DNA of 16,387 nucleotides, from assembly GCA_016206815.1 (NCBI GenBank), contig JACQQT010000085.1:1-16387 (forward strand). Reading direction: 5' to 3'. The position numbers were made by a program, and so were the translations under genes. Position 1 is the first letter of the stretch, and every line of letters begins with the position of its first letter. The stretch comes from Candidatus Omnitrophota bacterium (GTDB lineage Bacteria > Omnitrophota > Omnitrophia > Omnitrophales > Danuiimicrobiaceae). The notes under the pieces are model-generated. The model was not told where the DNA came from. It searched no databases and saw only the letters and a list, made by a program, of their open reading frames with translations. Below are positions 1 to 7,613 of the stretch, one piece after another.

Positions 1-513
1 TCCCAGCACGATTCGGTCTGGGTTGAAAAAATCGTAAATTGCGGAGCCTTCACGCAAAAATTCCGGATTCGACGCGACATCAAAAGGAACTTTTCGGTTT
101 ACGTTTTCTTGAATGGTTTTTTCCAATTGCATGCCGGTTTCTACCGGAACCGTACTTTTTTCGACAATCAACCGATACTCGGTCATGCTCCCGGCAACCA
201 TACGCGCAACGTGCTCAACAGCTGATAAATCCGCATCGCCTTTCTCCCGCGGTGGAGTACCGACACAAATAAAAATGACTTTTGCAAATTTGACTACTTC
301 TCGAATACTGCTTGAAAATCGAAGCCGTTTTTTTTGTTTGTTTTTCCGGACAAGTTCTGTCAAGCCGGGTTCATAAATGGGAATGCGCCCTTGGCGCAGC
401 AATTTAATTTTCTCAAGATCCTGATCCATGCAGATGACGTCGTTCCCGAGATCCGCGAAACAGGCCCCGCTTACTAACCCGACATGTCCTGATCCGATAA
501 TTCCGATTTTCAT
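1..513 (-). CDS. ugd: UDP-glucose 6-dehydrogenase, N-terminal part (cut by window edge)
   Basis: This enzyme oxidises UDP-glucose to UDP-glucuronate with NAD in the cytoplasm, feeding LPS, capsule or exopolysaccharide synthesis. The frame is open from the ATG at 513 to base 1, giving 171 residues. They start MKIGIIGSGHVGLVSG, a Rossmann GxGxxG dinucleotide-binding motif at residues 7-12. They continue through IFICVGTPP (80-88) and EKSTVPVETG (118-127) to the family signature NPEFLREGSA (149-158) and DRIVLG. The catalytic cysteine and the UDP-binding C-terminal domain lie outside the window, so completeness cannot be judged. It starts 21 bp after lptD and is probably the last visible gene of that unit. 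The Shine-Dalgarno sequence is weak (CGGA, about 12 nt upstream). A GDP-mannose dehydrogenase is the main alternative, but the motifs fit UGD better. Confidence 0.92.
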   Translation of the reverse strand, partial: MKIGIIGSGHVGLVSGACFADLGNDVICMDQDLEKIKLLRQGRIPIYEPGLTELVRKNKQKKRLRFSSSIREVVKFAKVIFICVGTPPREKGDADLSAVEHVARMVAGSMTEYRLIVEKSTVPVETGMQLEKTIQENVNRKVPFDVASNPEFLREGSAIYDFFNPDRIVLG

Positions 514-534
514 GTTTGTGATATCCGGTCAGTT

Positions 535-2853
535 TTAAGACGTGGACAATGAAACATATTGCGCATCTGGAGAACCTAAAAATGAAGGAGGCGGCGGTGC
601 TTCGTTGGACCCGGAAACGGTCCTTCCGATTCTGGAATCCACAAAGGAAGCACGGTGGCCGGTTTTTAATTCGATGGACGGAAGTGCTTTCAGCTGCAAT
701 TGGACAAACACTTCTTTATTCAACTGTTTCTCCGAATCTGTACGATCTGAATTTCGAACGTTCAATCCGAAATCAAGCAGCCAATCATGCAGATCGCGCT
801 GTGCTCTAATTTCCCATTCCTCAAGATTGCTTTCACCTTCGCTCACCTCCCAACGAATGTAGCCGCCAAAGTCCCAACGCTCATTCAAGTCATAGACAAG
901 ATCCATCGTAATTTGATTGCTCCCACCTCCGTCATCAATCGATAAATGCGGGATCTCAAATACGGTGTTGCTCACCGTTCGTGAATCATGTTCCCGATTG
1001 CGGGCATATCGATGGCTCAACGTCACCTGCCAACGGCCCGGATCGAAAACTAAATCGATATCGTTCGTGAAAATTTTCTGGCTGATCACGTCGATCTCGG
1101 TATCCATTCGAAAAACCAGCCAGTCATAGGGCCGAAAAACAGTTTCGAAACGTGCGTCGGTGAACTTATTCGCCCGCGTTCTTAAAAGTTCAGAACCCGG
1201 GCCGAACGAATAATCAAGAAAAGCGTTAAAACTCACCAGGTCAACCCGCGTGTACTCCTTGCTATTACCAACTCTACGTTTTGTTTGAATTCGATTTTCA
1301 ACTCCGAAGGTTACAATGTCTTGATGATCAAGCTGGTCGCCGCGCCCCGTGACAACAAGTTTTCCGGGGTTTACGCTTGCCACTTTAATGGAATTATATT
1401 GAATGAGCGGCTCCAGCACATGCCGAAGGCCATTGACTTCAATCCCCATGGGTGTCCCCTGGTAATCCCAGGTACGATAAAAGCGCGTACTGGCATCAAA
1501 ACCGCCTCCAAACACATAGCGTGTAATGCCGTCTTCTTTCTCGCGGCTTTTTGTAAAGTAATCTTCCCTGAAATTCACAAACGGAATCACATTATAAAAA
1601 CGAAAGAACTGCAGCGGATAAGAAAGTTCGTGATCGGTGTACAACTGAACCGTGTTGGGTCCGTCCGGTGAAAAGCTTTTGGTCTGATCGAAATTCACAA
1701 ACCCTTCCTCGCTCGTGTAATAGAAATTAGTGCCGAACATCGGTTTTCTGAGCCAAGTAAACACGACTTCGGGAAGTTTTTCAGCAACCGTTTCAAAACG
1801 GTTCGTACGCTTTTCGATGTGAGCCAAAAGACTGTATGGACCCGCATTTCTGGTAATCGTAAGGAACGACTGCGGGTTGATTTCCTCGCGGTGTTCGCGC
1901 TCAAAAAAGTCCTGAAGAAGCTGCTGATCGCTCAATTCGTGCCACTGCAACTGAAGGGTGGTGAGATCGTCTATCCGTGCCCGGTGTTTCCAGCTCACCC
2001 GTCCGCGAAAATCGTCATCCCGATTTTTATTGTCAAAAGGATTGTCGGCACGTTGGTCCGGCGCATCTTTGTCTTTGATGCCGTAGAGCTTTACTTCCCC
2101 GAAACCCAATCGCTCGAATTTATATTCAACATCAGCCCCATACCCCACTCCGCGTTTCGAATACCAATCCAGATGCAGTCTGCCGTGTATATTCTTATTC
2201 ACCGAAAACCCTTTGGAAGCTAATAAAAACGCGCCGTACTCATTCGAATAACCGGGCACGAGGGTAAAAGGCGCTTCATTGTTTAACGGAATAATCAAAT
2301 AGGGCCACCAGAAAACAGGAACTTCTAAAATTCGGAAGGTCACGTTCTTTGCGATAATTTTATCTCCGGGATAAAAAATCGCTTCCTGCGCTTTGACGTC
2401 ATAATGAGGATGGGGTAAATTGCAAGACGTGATGAAGGTGTCGCGGGCGACAATTTTTCCTTTGTTCACCTGCTCCAACTTTTCTCCGTAGCCATACCAC
2501 GGAAATTGGAAGATTCTGCCATTTGGGAAAACGCCGCTGGAATCTTTAAAGTCAAAAGAGACTTCATCCCCGGAAAGCGTTTCTCCGCCCAGTTGGCGTA
2601 AAACAACGTGCCCTGTGGCATGCGCTTTTTTTGTATCGACTTGAAGTTCTGCTCGATCTGCCGTGAGCTCAATCTCGCCATGCGTTACGACGACATTGCC
2701 TACGGCGATAAGTTTGTGCTCTTCTTTCAGGTACTGCAAACTGTCAGCGGCTGCCTCTACCGCTTCTTCAGGTTCTTCCGCATAAAGTGCAGGCGGGTGA
2801 AAGAAAAAGAAAGAGGAAAGGAGCAGAATAAAAACCAAAAAAGGACAGCGCAT
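535..2853 (-). CDS. lptD: LPS-assembly outer-membrane protein LptD
   Basis: LptD is the outer-membrane beta-barrel that, with the lipoprotein LptE, places lipopolysaccharide in the outer leaflet. The 772-residue product begins with a signal peptide (hydrophobic 4-23, likely cleavage after ALYA, residue 25). An OstA/LptA-like periplasmic domain follows (about 38-165: 'VGNVVVTHGEIELTADRAEL'). It includes the conserved Ser-Cys motif (SCNLP, C144) and then EVPVFWWPYLIIPL (177-190), typical where the barrel begins. The rest alternates polar and hydrophobic residues with many aromatics, as in a large barrel. C144 is the only cysteine after the signal peptide, so the inter-domain disulfides of E. 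coli LptD cannot form. The C-terminus is a polar, proline-rich tail (PPPP near 754) rather than a strand. The ATG lies 4 bp after the transaldolase stop, so the two are probably co-transcribed. Length matches the family. Confidence 0.93.
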   Translation of the reverse strand: MRCPFLVFILLLSSFFFFHPPALYAEEPEEAVEAAADSLQYLKEEHKLIAVGNVVVTHGEIELTADRAELQVDTKKAHATGHVVLRQLGGETLSGDEVSFDFKDSSGVFPNGRIFQFPWYGYGEKLEQVNKGKIVARDTFITSCNLPHPHYDVKAQEAIFYPGDKIIAKNVTFRILEVPVFWWPYLIIPLNNEAPFTLVPGYSNEYGAFLLASKGFSVNKNIHGRLHLDWYSKRGVGYGADVEYKFERLGFGEVKLYGIKDKDAPDQRADNPFDNKNRDDDFRGRVSWKHRARIDDLTTLQLQWHELSDQQLLQDFFEREHREEINPQSFLTITRNAGPYSLLAHIEKRTNRFETVAEKLPEVVFTWLRKPMFGTNFYYTSEEGFVNFDQTKSFSPDGPNTVQLYTDHELSYPLQFFRFYNVIPFVNFREDYFTKSREKEDGITRYVFGGGFDASTRFYRTWDYQGTPMGIEVNGLRHVLEPLIQYNSIKVASVNPGKLVVTGRGDQLDHQDIVTFGVENRIQTKRRVGNSKEYTRVDLVSFNAFLDYSFGPGSELLRTRANKFTDARFETVFRPYDWLVFRMDTEIDVISQKIFTNDIDLVFDPGRWQVTLSHRYARNREHDSRTVSNTVFEIPHLSIDDGGGSNQITMDLVYDLNERWDFGGYIRWEVSEGESNLEEWEIRAQRDLHDWLLDFGLNVRNSDRTDSEKQLNKEVFVQLQLKALPSIELKTGHRASFVDSRIGRTVSGSNEAPPPPSFLGSPDAQYVSLSTS

Positions 2854-2857
2854 ATAC

Positions 2858-3532
2858 TCAGGAAACTCCGTGGGTTTTTAACAAACCTTCTTTAACGAAC
2901 TTATCCCAATCTGCCAGAAAACGCTTCAAACCAATGTCAGTTAATGGGTGTTTCACAATTTGTTCAAGGACTTTGAACGGAACGGTTGCCACATCTGAGC
3001 CTGCCTTCGCGGCATCCAGAACATGTAAAGGATTGCGAATGCTCGCGGTCAGCACCTGCGTGGTATATCCGTAATTCCGATAGATGGTTTTGATGTCGCG
3101 AATCAAATCCATCCCTTGATATGAAATATCGTCCAAGCGCCCGATAAAAGGGCTCACATAAGTTGCGCCTGCTTTCGCCGCCAGCAACGCCTGGTTGGCT
3201 GAAAAGCAAAGGGTCACATTCGTCTTAATTCCCTCTTGGCTCAGCGCCTTAACCGCTTTCAGTCCTTCCACGATTAACGGAATTTTGACAACCACATTTC
3301 GATGAATCTTTGCAAGCTCATGCGCTTCGTCAATCATTTCATCTTTTGTGACCGCAACTACTTCCGCGCTGACAGGTCCGTTAACAATAGAGCAAATCTC
3401 GCGGATCAATTCCTTAAAATCACGGCCTTCTTTGCTGACCAGTGACGGGTTGGTGGTAATTCCATCTAAGACCCCCCAACTTTCCGCCTCGCGTATTTCA
3501 TTTAAATTTGCCGTATCCAGAAAAAATTTCAT
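2858..3532 (-). CDS. tal: Short-type transaldolase (TalC/MipB family)
   Basis: The product belongs to the roughly 220-residue transaldolase/fructose-6-phosphate aldolase family. Transaldolase moves a dihydroxyacetone unit between fructose-6-P plus erythrose-4-P and sedoheptulose-7-P plus glyceraldehyde-3-P. With the ATG at 3532 the protein has 224 residues: MKFFLDTAN with D6, TTNPS with N28, and the Schiff-base lysine K83 in VVVKIPL. E57 (SAEVV) and F129 (SPFIGR) stand where E. coli FsaA has Gln59 and Tyr131; Glu and Phe are the transaldolase residues, so transaldolase activity is predicted. A TTG 15 nt upstream is also in frame, but GGGGGTGG ends 5 nt before the ATG and decides the start. 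The gene follows the cyclases after a 57-bp gap and runs directly into lptD, which suggests a link to sedoheptulose-7-P supply for LPS heptose. Confidence 0.93.
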   Translation of the reverse strand: MKFFLDTANLNEIREAESWGVLDGITTNPSLVSKEGRDFKELIREICSIVNGPVSAEVVAVTKDEMIDEAHELAKIHRNVVVKIPLIVEGLKAVKALSQEGIKTNVTLCFSANQALLAAKAGATYVSPFIGRLDDISYQGMDLIRDIKTIYRNYGYTTQVLTASIRNPLHVLDAAKAGSDVATVPFKVLEQIVKHPLTDIGLKRFLADWDKFVKEGLLKTHGVS

Positions 3533-3537
3533 TTGTT

Positions 3538-3545
3538 CCACCCCC
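3538..3545 (-). promoter_or_regulatory. Shine-Dalgarno sequence deciding the transaldolase start
   Basis: On the minus strand GGGGGTGG is followed by AACAA and ATG (3532). The upstream TTG at 3547 overlaps this purine run and has no comparable site of its own, so the ATG is preferred. It gives the canonical family N-terminus MKFFLDTAN. Confidence 0.75.
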
Positions 3546-3554
3546 AAATAATCC

Positions 3555-3582
3555 TGTCATTCCCGCCTGCGCGGGGATGACA
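3555..3582. repeat. Inverted repeat of the 'TGTCATTCCCGC' dispersed type
   Basis: The element has two 12-nt arms around a CTGC loop: TGTCATTCCCGC and GCGGGGATGACA, with a single mismatch that is a G-U pair on the plus strand. It fills the gap between the second cyclase and the transaldolase. No strong T run follows on either strand, so it is a poor intrinsic terminator. It resembles the short palindromes with a TCATTCCCGC core seen in many copies in diverse bacterial genomes. It may stabilise or process the mRNA, or partly uncouple the two genes. Confidence 0.7.
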
Positions 3583-3589
3583 CTACTTA

Positions 3590-4996
3590 TTAACTAAATG
3601 CAACCGCCCGATTCCGCCCGTCTTCCTTTGCCCGATAAAGCGCTTCGTCAGCTTTCTCGATCAGATCGGGAATATAGGGTTCAACCGGTTCTTTGGCTTC
3701 CTTGATTCCCAAATCTGCCGGAAATGTACTGAGTCCGATACTCACGGTCACCTGCGTTTCTTCGTCGTAGAGCAGAAAATGCTTTCGTGCCACCGCAGAA
3801 CGTATACGCTCTGCCAGCTCCAGCGCCTTGGTCTTTTCAATTTCAGGCGCAACAATCGCAAACTCTTCCCCGCCGTAACGGCCGATCACATCGACCCGCC
3901 TGACATTTTCTCGAATCACCTGGGCAACCTCGTAAAGCGTTTTGTCACCTACCAGATGACCGAATTTGTCATTATAACTTTTGAAATAATCAACGTCTAC
4001 CATTAAAACCGAAAGCGGGAATTGATAACGAACCGCCCGTTTCAGCTCCTCCTGAAAGCGCTCTAGGAAGTGCCGGCGTACAAAAACTTGCGTCAGGCCG
4101 TCCACAATGGAGAGCTCACGCACCGTTTCGTACAACCCCACCTTTTTAGTTTGCAAAGCAAGCTGAGAGGCAAACACTTCGAATTTTTGGAAGTCATTCG
4201 CCTCTCCTCCCTCAACGGCAAAAATTGCGATCAACCGCTGCTCAACCGCCAAGGGAAACAGCCAAACCGGGAATTTTGCCTGATAGGCACGGAAATCTGT
4301 TTTTTCAGAAATGTCATTCTTTTCAAACTTAACCGGCTGAAGGTTGTCTCCCACGGCTTCCAGACACGCTCCCATAAACCCCCGCATCTCTTTCTCATCT
4401 CTTTTCTTGGCTCCGACCATATAGTAATTCCGAACCATTTTTTTGCCGCTTCCTTCCGTATCAAGCAGAATAATGGTTCCATACGTAAACGATATCACCG
4501 GCACAATCTTTTCATTCAGCACGGAAAGAATCTCCGAAAAATTAAGACATTCGTTCAAATCCCTCGCCACTTCAAATAAATGGACAAGACCGTTCACGCG
4601 CTGTTCTAGATGTTCTAAGCTGTCCAAACGAATCCGGTGGCGCTCCTCTAACATGTTCATTTCCTTTTCGGTTTCCCGCCTCCTCATTTCCGCCTCAGCA
4701 ATTTTGTAGGCCCAACTTTTCTGGTAAAGAAACGTGCACAAAACGGTCGCCGCTAAAATCAGAAGCAAGCACAGGTAAAGAAGACTTGGCGCTTGGTAAG
4801 CGGAGCTCGCGATCAAAAAGAGGGAAATGACAGCCAATGCGGCGGTCGAAAAACGGTCTTCGATCACTAAAAAATAAAAGAGGAGAAGAAAAATAAACGG
4901 AATCAAAAAAAATAGATAACCGGAGTCCTGAAGGCGGCCTAAATGAAGAAAGCTGATGATCAAACTGCCGATCACAATGCTGATTCGCCGCCACAT
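3590..4996 (-). CDS. Membrane GAF-GGDEF diguanylate cyclase with intact I-site
   Basis: The protein probably makes cyclic di-GMP from two GTP. Its 468 residues hold four hydrophobic segments (about 6-20, 27-45, 50-66, 70-90), a charged coiled coil (about 95-140), a GAF-like sensor region (about 140-290) and a GGDEF domain (about 293-466). The active-site motif is GGEEF (375-379). The metal and GTP residues are present: MVDVDYFK (D334, D336) and NDKFGHLVGD (342-351). An RxxD inhibitory site (RRVD, 366-369) lies exactly five residues before GGEEF, so product inhibition is expected. The ATG lies 25 bp inside the end of the upstream cyclase gene and has a good Shine-Dalgarno (AGGGGAG), so the two are translationally coupled. 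The shared arrangement and similar GGDEF entry (LTxxxVRRxFLER) suggest tandem duplication. No EAL or HD-GYP domain is present. The sensed signal is unknown. Confidence 0.9.
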   Translation of the reverse strand: MWRRISIVIGSLIISFLHLGRLQDSGYLFFLIPFIFLLLFYFLVIEDRFSTAALAVISLFLIASSAYQAPSLLYLCLLLILAATVLCTFLYQKSWAYKIAEAEMRRRETEKEMNMLEERHRIRLDSLEHLEQRVNGLVHLFEVARDLNECLNFSEILSVLNEKIVPVISFTYGTIILLDTEGSGKKMVRNYYMVGAKKRDEKEMRGFMGACLEAVGDNLQPVKFEKNDISEKTDFRAYQAKFPVWLFPLAVEQRLIAIFAVEGGEANDFQKFEVFASQLALQTKKVGLYETVRELSIVDGLTQVFVRRHFLERFQEELKRAVRYQFPLSVLMVDVDYFKSYNDKFGHLVGDKTLYEVAQVIRENVRRVDVIGRYGGEEFAIVAPEIEKTKALELAERIRSAVARKHFLLYDEETQVTVSIGLSTFPADLGIKEAKEPVEPYIPDLIEKADEALYRAKEDGRNRAVAFS

Positions 4997-6435
4997 ATCC
5001 GGTTTCTCCCCTTCGCTTTTGCCTCGTAAAGTCTGCGATCTGCAATACGGATTAACTCTTCAGAGTCCAACGTGTCAACCGGAACCGAGGCAACGCCAAT
5101 GGAAATCGTCATGGGAATCATTTCCCGCCTGACGGCGAGTTTTGTTTCTTCAAGGCTCTTTCTGATTGCCTGAGCGAGAAACCGCCCCTCCTGGATTGAA
5201 ATTTTGGGAAGCAGAACTGCAAATTCCTCACCCCCGTAACGTGCGACGATCCCATGGCTGGCTTTATCTTTGAGGAGGTCGGAAGTTTTCATCAACACGT
5301 AATCGCCTACGCCATGACCAAAGCGATCGTTACAGGCTTTGAAATGATCTAAATCACACATCAACAAGGTAAGCGGTGCGCTGGTAATTAAACTTCTCCG
5401 ATGCTCCTCGATTAGGCGCTCCAAAAAATACCGCCTCACATAAAGTCCGGTGAGCGAGTCATGGATCGCAAGTTCCTCGGTTTTTTGATACAAAAGTGCA
5501 TTCGAAATAGCAGCAGACGCCAGCGTCGAAATGGCGTCTAGAAGTCTTAATTCATCCGTGGAAAAAATACGCGGTTCCGCCGCGCTTAAGCGCAAAGTTC
5601 CGATGACTTTCCCGCCGTACGCCAGCGGTGCCGCAATCACGCTTCTGGCCGGTTCTGTTGCCGCCGTTTTCTGAAGATCAAAGCGAAAGTCTTTCTGAAT
5701 ATCCGTTACGATCAGCGACTTCTTATTTTTAAGAACCCAGAAATCGAAAAGGTCTCCTCCTTTCGCTTTCATTTTTTCTTCTCCTTCCAAATTGGTAGAA
5801 GCAACTAATGAAAGCTGGCCATCGCGAGGCTCGGCCAGAAATAAAGCACACCTCTGGCCTTGCGGAATGAGCTGCATGGTTTTTGAAACGATAATCCGGC
5901 TTAAATCTTTCAAATCCAGAGAGGCGGAAAAGTCGTCTGCAAGGCTTCTTAAATTGTAGTAGCTTGTATATTTTTCAAATAAAACACTAATGCTGGTTCC
6001 TTCCTCGCGGAAAGCAATTTCCATATCATTTTTCCGGTTAATCGCCTTCTCAATCTCAACGTTTCGAATGATAATTTCGGCAGCTTTTCGTTCATCCAGC
6101 CGGAAGAGCAGATAGCACAAGGCGGCTTGAACCAGAATGAATAAAAGGTAACTACTGGATTGAGTGGCCCAGGCTGCCAGCGTTGAAAAAACAGCCGTGG
6201 TCATTGAAAAAAAGGCGCCGAAAAATAAGCGAGAAGAAAACCAACCTAAAACGGTCGGGATACAAAACGAAAATAAAATAACGCCAACCCATAGGGCGGG
6301 CTCATGCGAAGCGGTACTGAAACGATTCAAAGTGGTGAGGCACCCATACGAGAGAAATACCGTGCTCAGAAATGCCAGCGCAAGTGACAACCGTTTCGTC
6401 CGAATCTGAAATATGGAGGCATACAGTTGTTTCAT
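4972..6435 (-). CDS. Membrane GAF-GGDEF diguanylate cyclase lacking the I-site
   Basis: This is the first of two adjacent cyclases predicted to make cyclic di-GMP at the inner membrane. The 487 residues contain four hydrophobic segments (about 15-35, 47-66, 70-90, 95-112), a short helical linker, a GAF domain (about 165-315, with VIAAPLAYGGKVIGTLRL at 266-283) and a GGDEF domain (about 322-483). The catalytic motif is GGEEF (401-405). MCDLDHFK (D361, D363) and NDRFGHGVGD (369-378) are intact, so it should be active. Five residues before GGEEF the sequence is ASHG instead of RxxD, so feedback inhibition by c-di-GMP is probably lost, unlike the downstream paralogue. Start ATG 6435 is preceded by AAGAGG about 10 nt upstream. 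It lies 57 bp after the ABC ATPase stop and overlaps the second cyclase by 25 bp. Confidence 0.9.
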   Translation of the reverse strand: MKQLYASIFQIRTKRLSLALAFLSTVFLSYGCLTTLNRFSTASHEPALWVGVILFSFCIPTVLGWFSSRLFFGAFFSMTTAVFSTLAAWATQSSSYLLFILVQAALCYLLFRLDERKAAEIIIRNVEIEKAINRKNDMEIAFREEGTSISVLFEKYTSYYNLRSLADDFSASLDLKDLSRIIVSKTMQLIPQGQRCALFLAEPRDGQLSLVASTNLEGEEKMKAKGGDLFDFWVLKNKKSLIVTDIQKDFRFDLQKTAATEPARSVIAAPLAYGGKVIGTLRLSAAEPRIFSTDELRLLDAISTLASAAISNALLYQKTEELAIHDSLTGLYVRRYFLERLIEEHRRSLITSAPLTLLMCDLDHFKACNDRFGHGVGDYVLMKTSDLLKDKASHGIVARYGGEEFAVLLPKISIQEGRFLAQAIRKSLEETKLAVRREMIPMTISIGVASVPVDTLDSEELIRIADRRLYEAKAKGRNRICGGESAL

Positions 6436-6492
6436 AAACGAATCGCCTCTTAAGCATCTGCGAAGAAGCTGGCCTTGAGCAGCTGTTACCGA

Positions 6493-7596
6493 TTAAAGGA
6501 TGGCTTTGTCAGTCTTTGGATCAAAAAAATGCGCCTTTGACATATCAAACACAAGTTGAAGGTCTTGATTTGCTGTGGCGGTATCTTGATTGCTAACGCG
6601 CGCAATCAGGCTGTTCCGCCCCACTGAAAAATAGAGATAAATTTCAGAACCCATCGGCTCCACCAGCTCGACCGTCGCGGTAATAATAAATTCTTCCGAT
6701 GCGTCCTGCGCAAACAGCTTATCGTAAACGTCCTCCGGCCGGATTCCCAAAAGAATTTCCTGGTTTAAAAACGGCGCTAATTTCTCGTGCTGCTGTTTTA
6801 AAACCTTCAGGCGAATTCCTACATCCATAAAATATAGCTCTCCATTGCGCGGAATGATTTTCCCTTTTAGAAAATTAGACGGCGGCGAACCGATGAACCC
6901 TGCCACAAACCGGTTGACCGGAGATTCATATAAACTAGTGGGGTCTGCAATCTGCTGGATCAAGCCGTCCTTCATCACCACAATGCGGTCCCCCAGCGTT
7001 AAAGCTTCGACTTGGTCATGGGTCACAAAAATCATGGTTGATTGCAGCCGGTTGTGCAATTTTTGAATCTCCATACGCATTTGGACCCTGAGTTTTGCAT
7101 CCAAATTACTGAGCGGCTCGTCAAACAGAAACACTTTTGGTTTCCGAACAATGGCCCGGCCTACTGCAACTCGCTGACGCTCCCCTCCGGAAAGCTCCTT
7201 TGGCTTGCGCTTCAGGCTCTTCGTAATACCCAAAATTTCAGCGGCTTCTTGCACCCGCCTTTCCACTTCAACTTTTGGAAAACGACGCAATTTGAGACCA
7301 AATGCCAAATTATCGTAAACGCTCATGTGGGGATACAGCGCGTAGTTTTGGAACACCATGGCAATGTCGCGATTTTTGGCAGGTACGTCATTGACGATTT
7401 GCCCGTTGATGTAAATTTGGCCGCGCGTCACCGTTTCAAGGCCGGCCACCATTCGAAGCGTCGTGGATTTTCCGCAGCCGGAAGGACCCACCAAGACCAC
7501 AAATTCCTTGTCAGCAATATCCAAGCTCACATTATTGACTGCCAAGACAGCGCCCGGGAAAATTTTTGAGACGTTTTTGATGGTAACTTCAGCCAT
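6493..7596 (-). CDS. ugpC: MalK/UgpC-type ABC transporter ATPase (no permease nearby)
   Basis: This is the nucleotide-binding subunit of a CUT1-type carbohydrate ABC importer, acting on the inner face of the membrane. In the 367-residue product the order is Walker A GPSGCGKST (37-45), Q-loop Q83, signature LSGGERQRV (135-143), Walker B FLFDE (156-160), D-loop SNLDAK and switch histidine H193. A C-terminal OB/TOBE regulatory domain of the MalK kind follows (about 235-367, with GIRPEDV). The ATG at 7596 is chosen because it yields MAEVTIKNVSKIF, the usual family beginning, 17 bp after the accD stop. An in-frame TTG at 7623 would overlap accD. AAAGGA overlaps the accD stop and lies about 13 nt upstream, so initiation may be moderate. 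No permease or binding protein is in the window. It may be a shared ATPase, as MsmX is in Bacillus. The substrate cannot be assigned, so the symbol marks the family only. Confidence 0.88.
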   Translation of the reverse strand: MAEVTIKNVSKIFPGAVLAVNNVSLDIADKEFVVLVGPSGCGKSTTLRMVAGLETVTRGQIYINGQIVNDVPAKNRDIAMVFQNYALYPHMSVYDNLAFGLKLRRFPKVEVERRVQEAAEILGITKSLKRKPKELSGGERQRVAVGRAIVRKPKVFLFDEPLSNLDAKLRVQMRMEIQKLHNRLQSTMIFVTHDQVEALTLGDRIVVMKDGLIQQIADPTSLYESPVNRFVAGFIGSPPSNFLKGKIIPRNGELYFMDVGIRLKVLKQQHEKLAPFLNQEILLGIRPEDVYDKLFAQDASEEFIITATVELVEPMGSEIYLYFSVGRNSLIARVSNQDTATANQDLQLVFDMSKAHFFDPKTDKAIL

Positions 7597-7613
7597 AAAA
7601 CTGAAAAATTCCT

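Noticed and set aside
4070..4579. 169-residue plus-strand open frame
   Set aside because: Antisense to the second cyclase and without recognisable motifs or its own ribosome site.
6436..6492. Small hairpin between ATPase and first cyclase (AGCTG/CAGCT)
   Set aside because: Only five base pairs, no T run; not distinguishable from chance.
7042..7569. 175-residue plus-strand open frame
   Set aside because: It lies wholly antisense to the ABC ATPase, whose motifs are intact; the translation has no recognisable domain.
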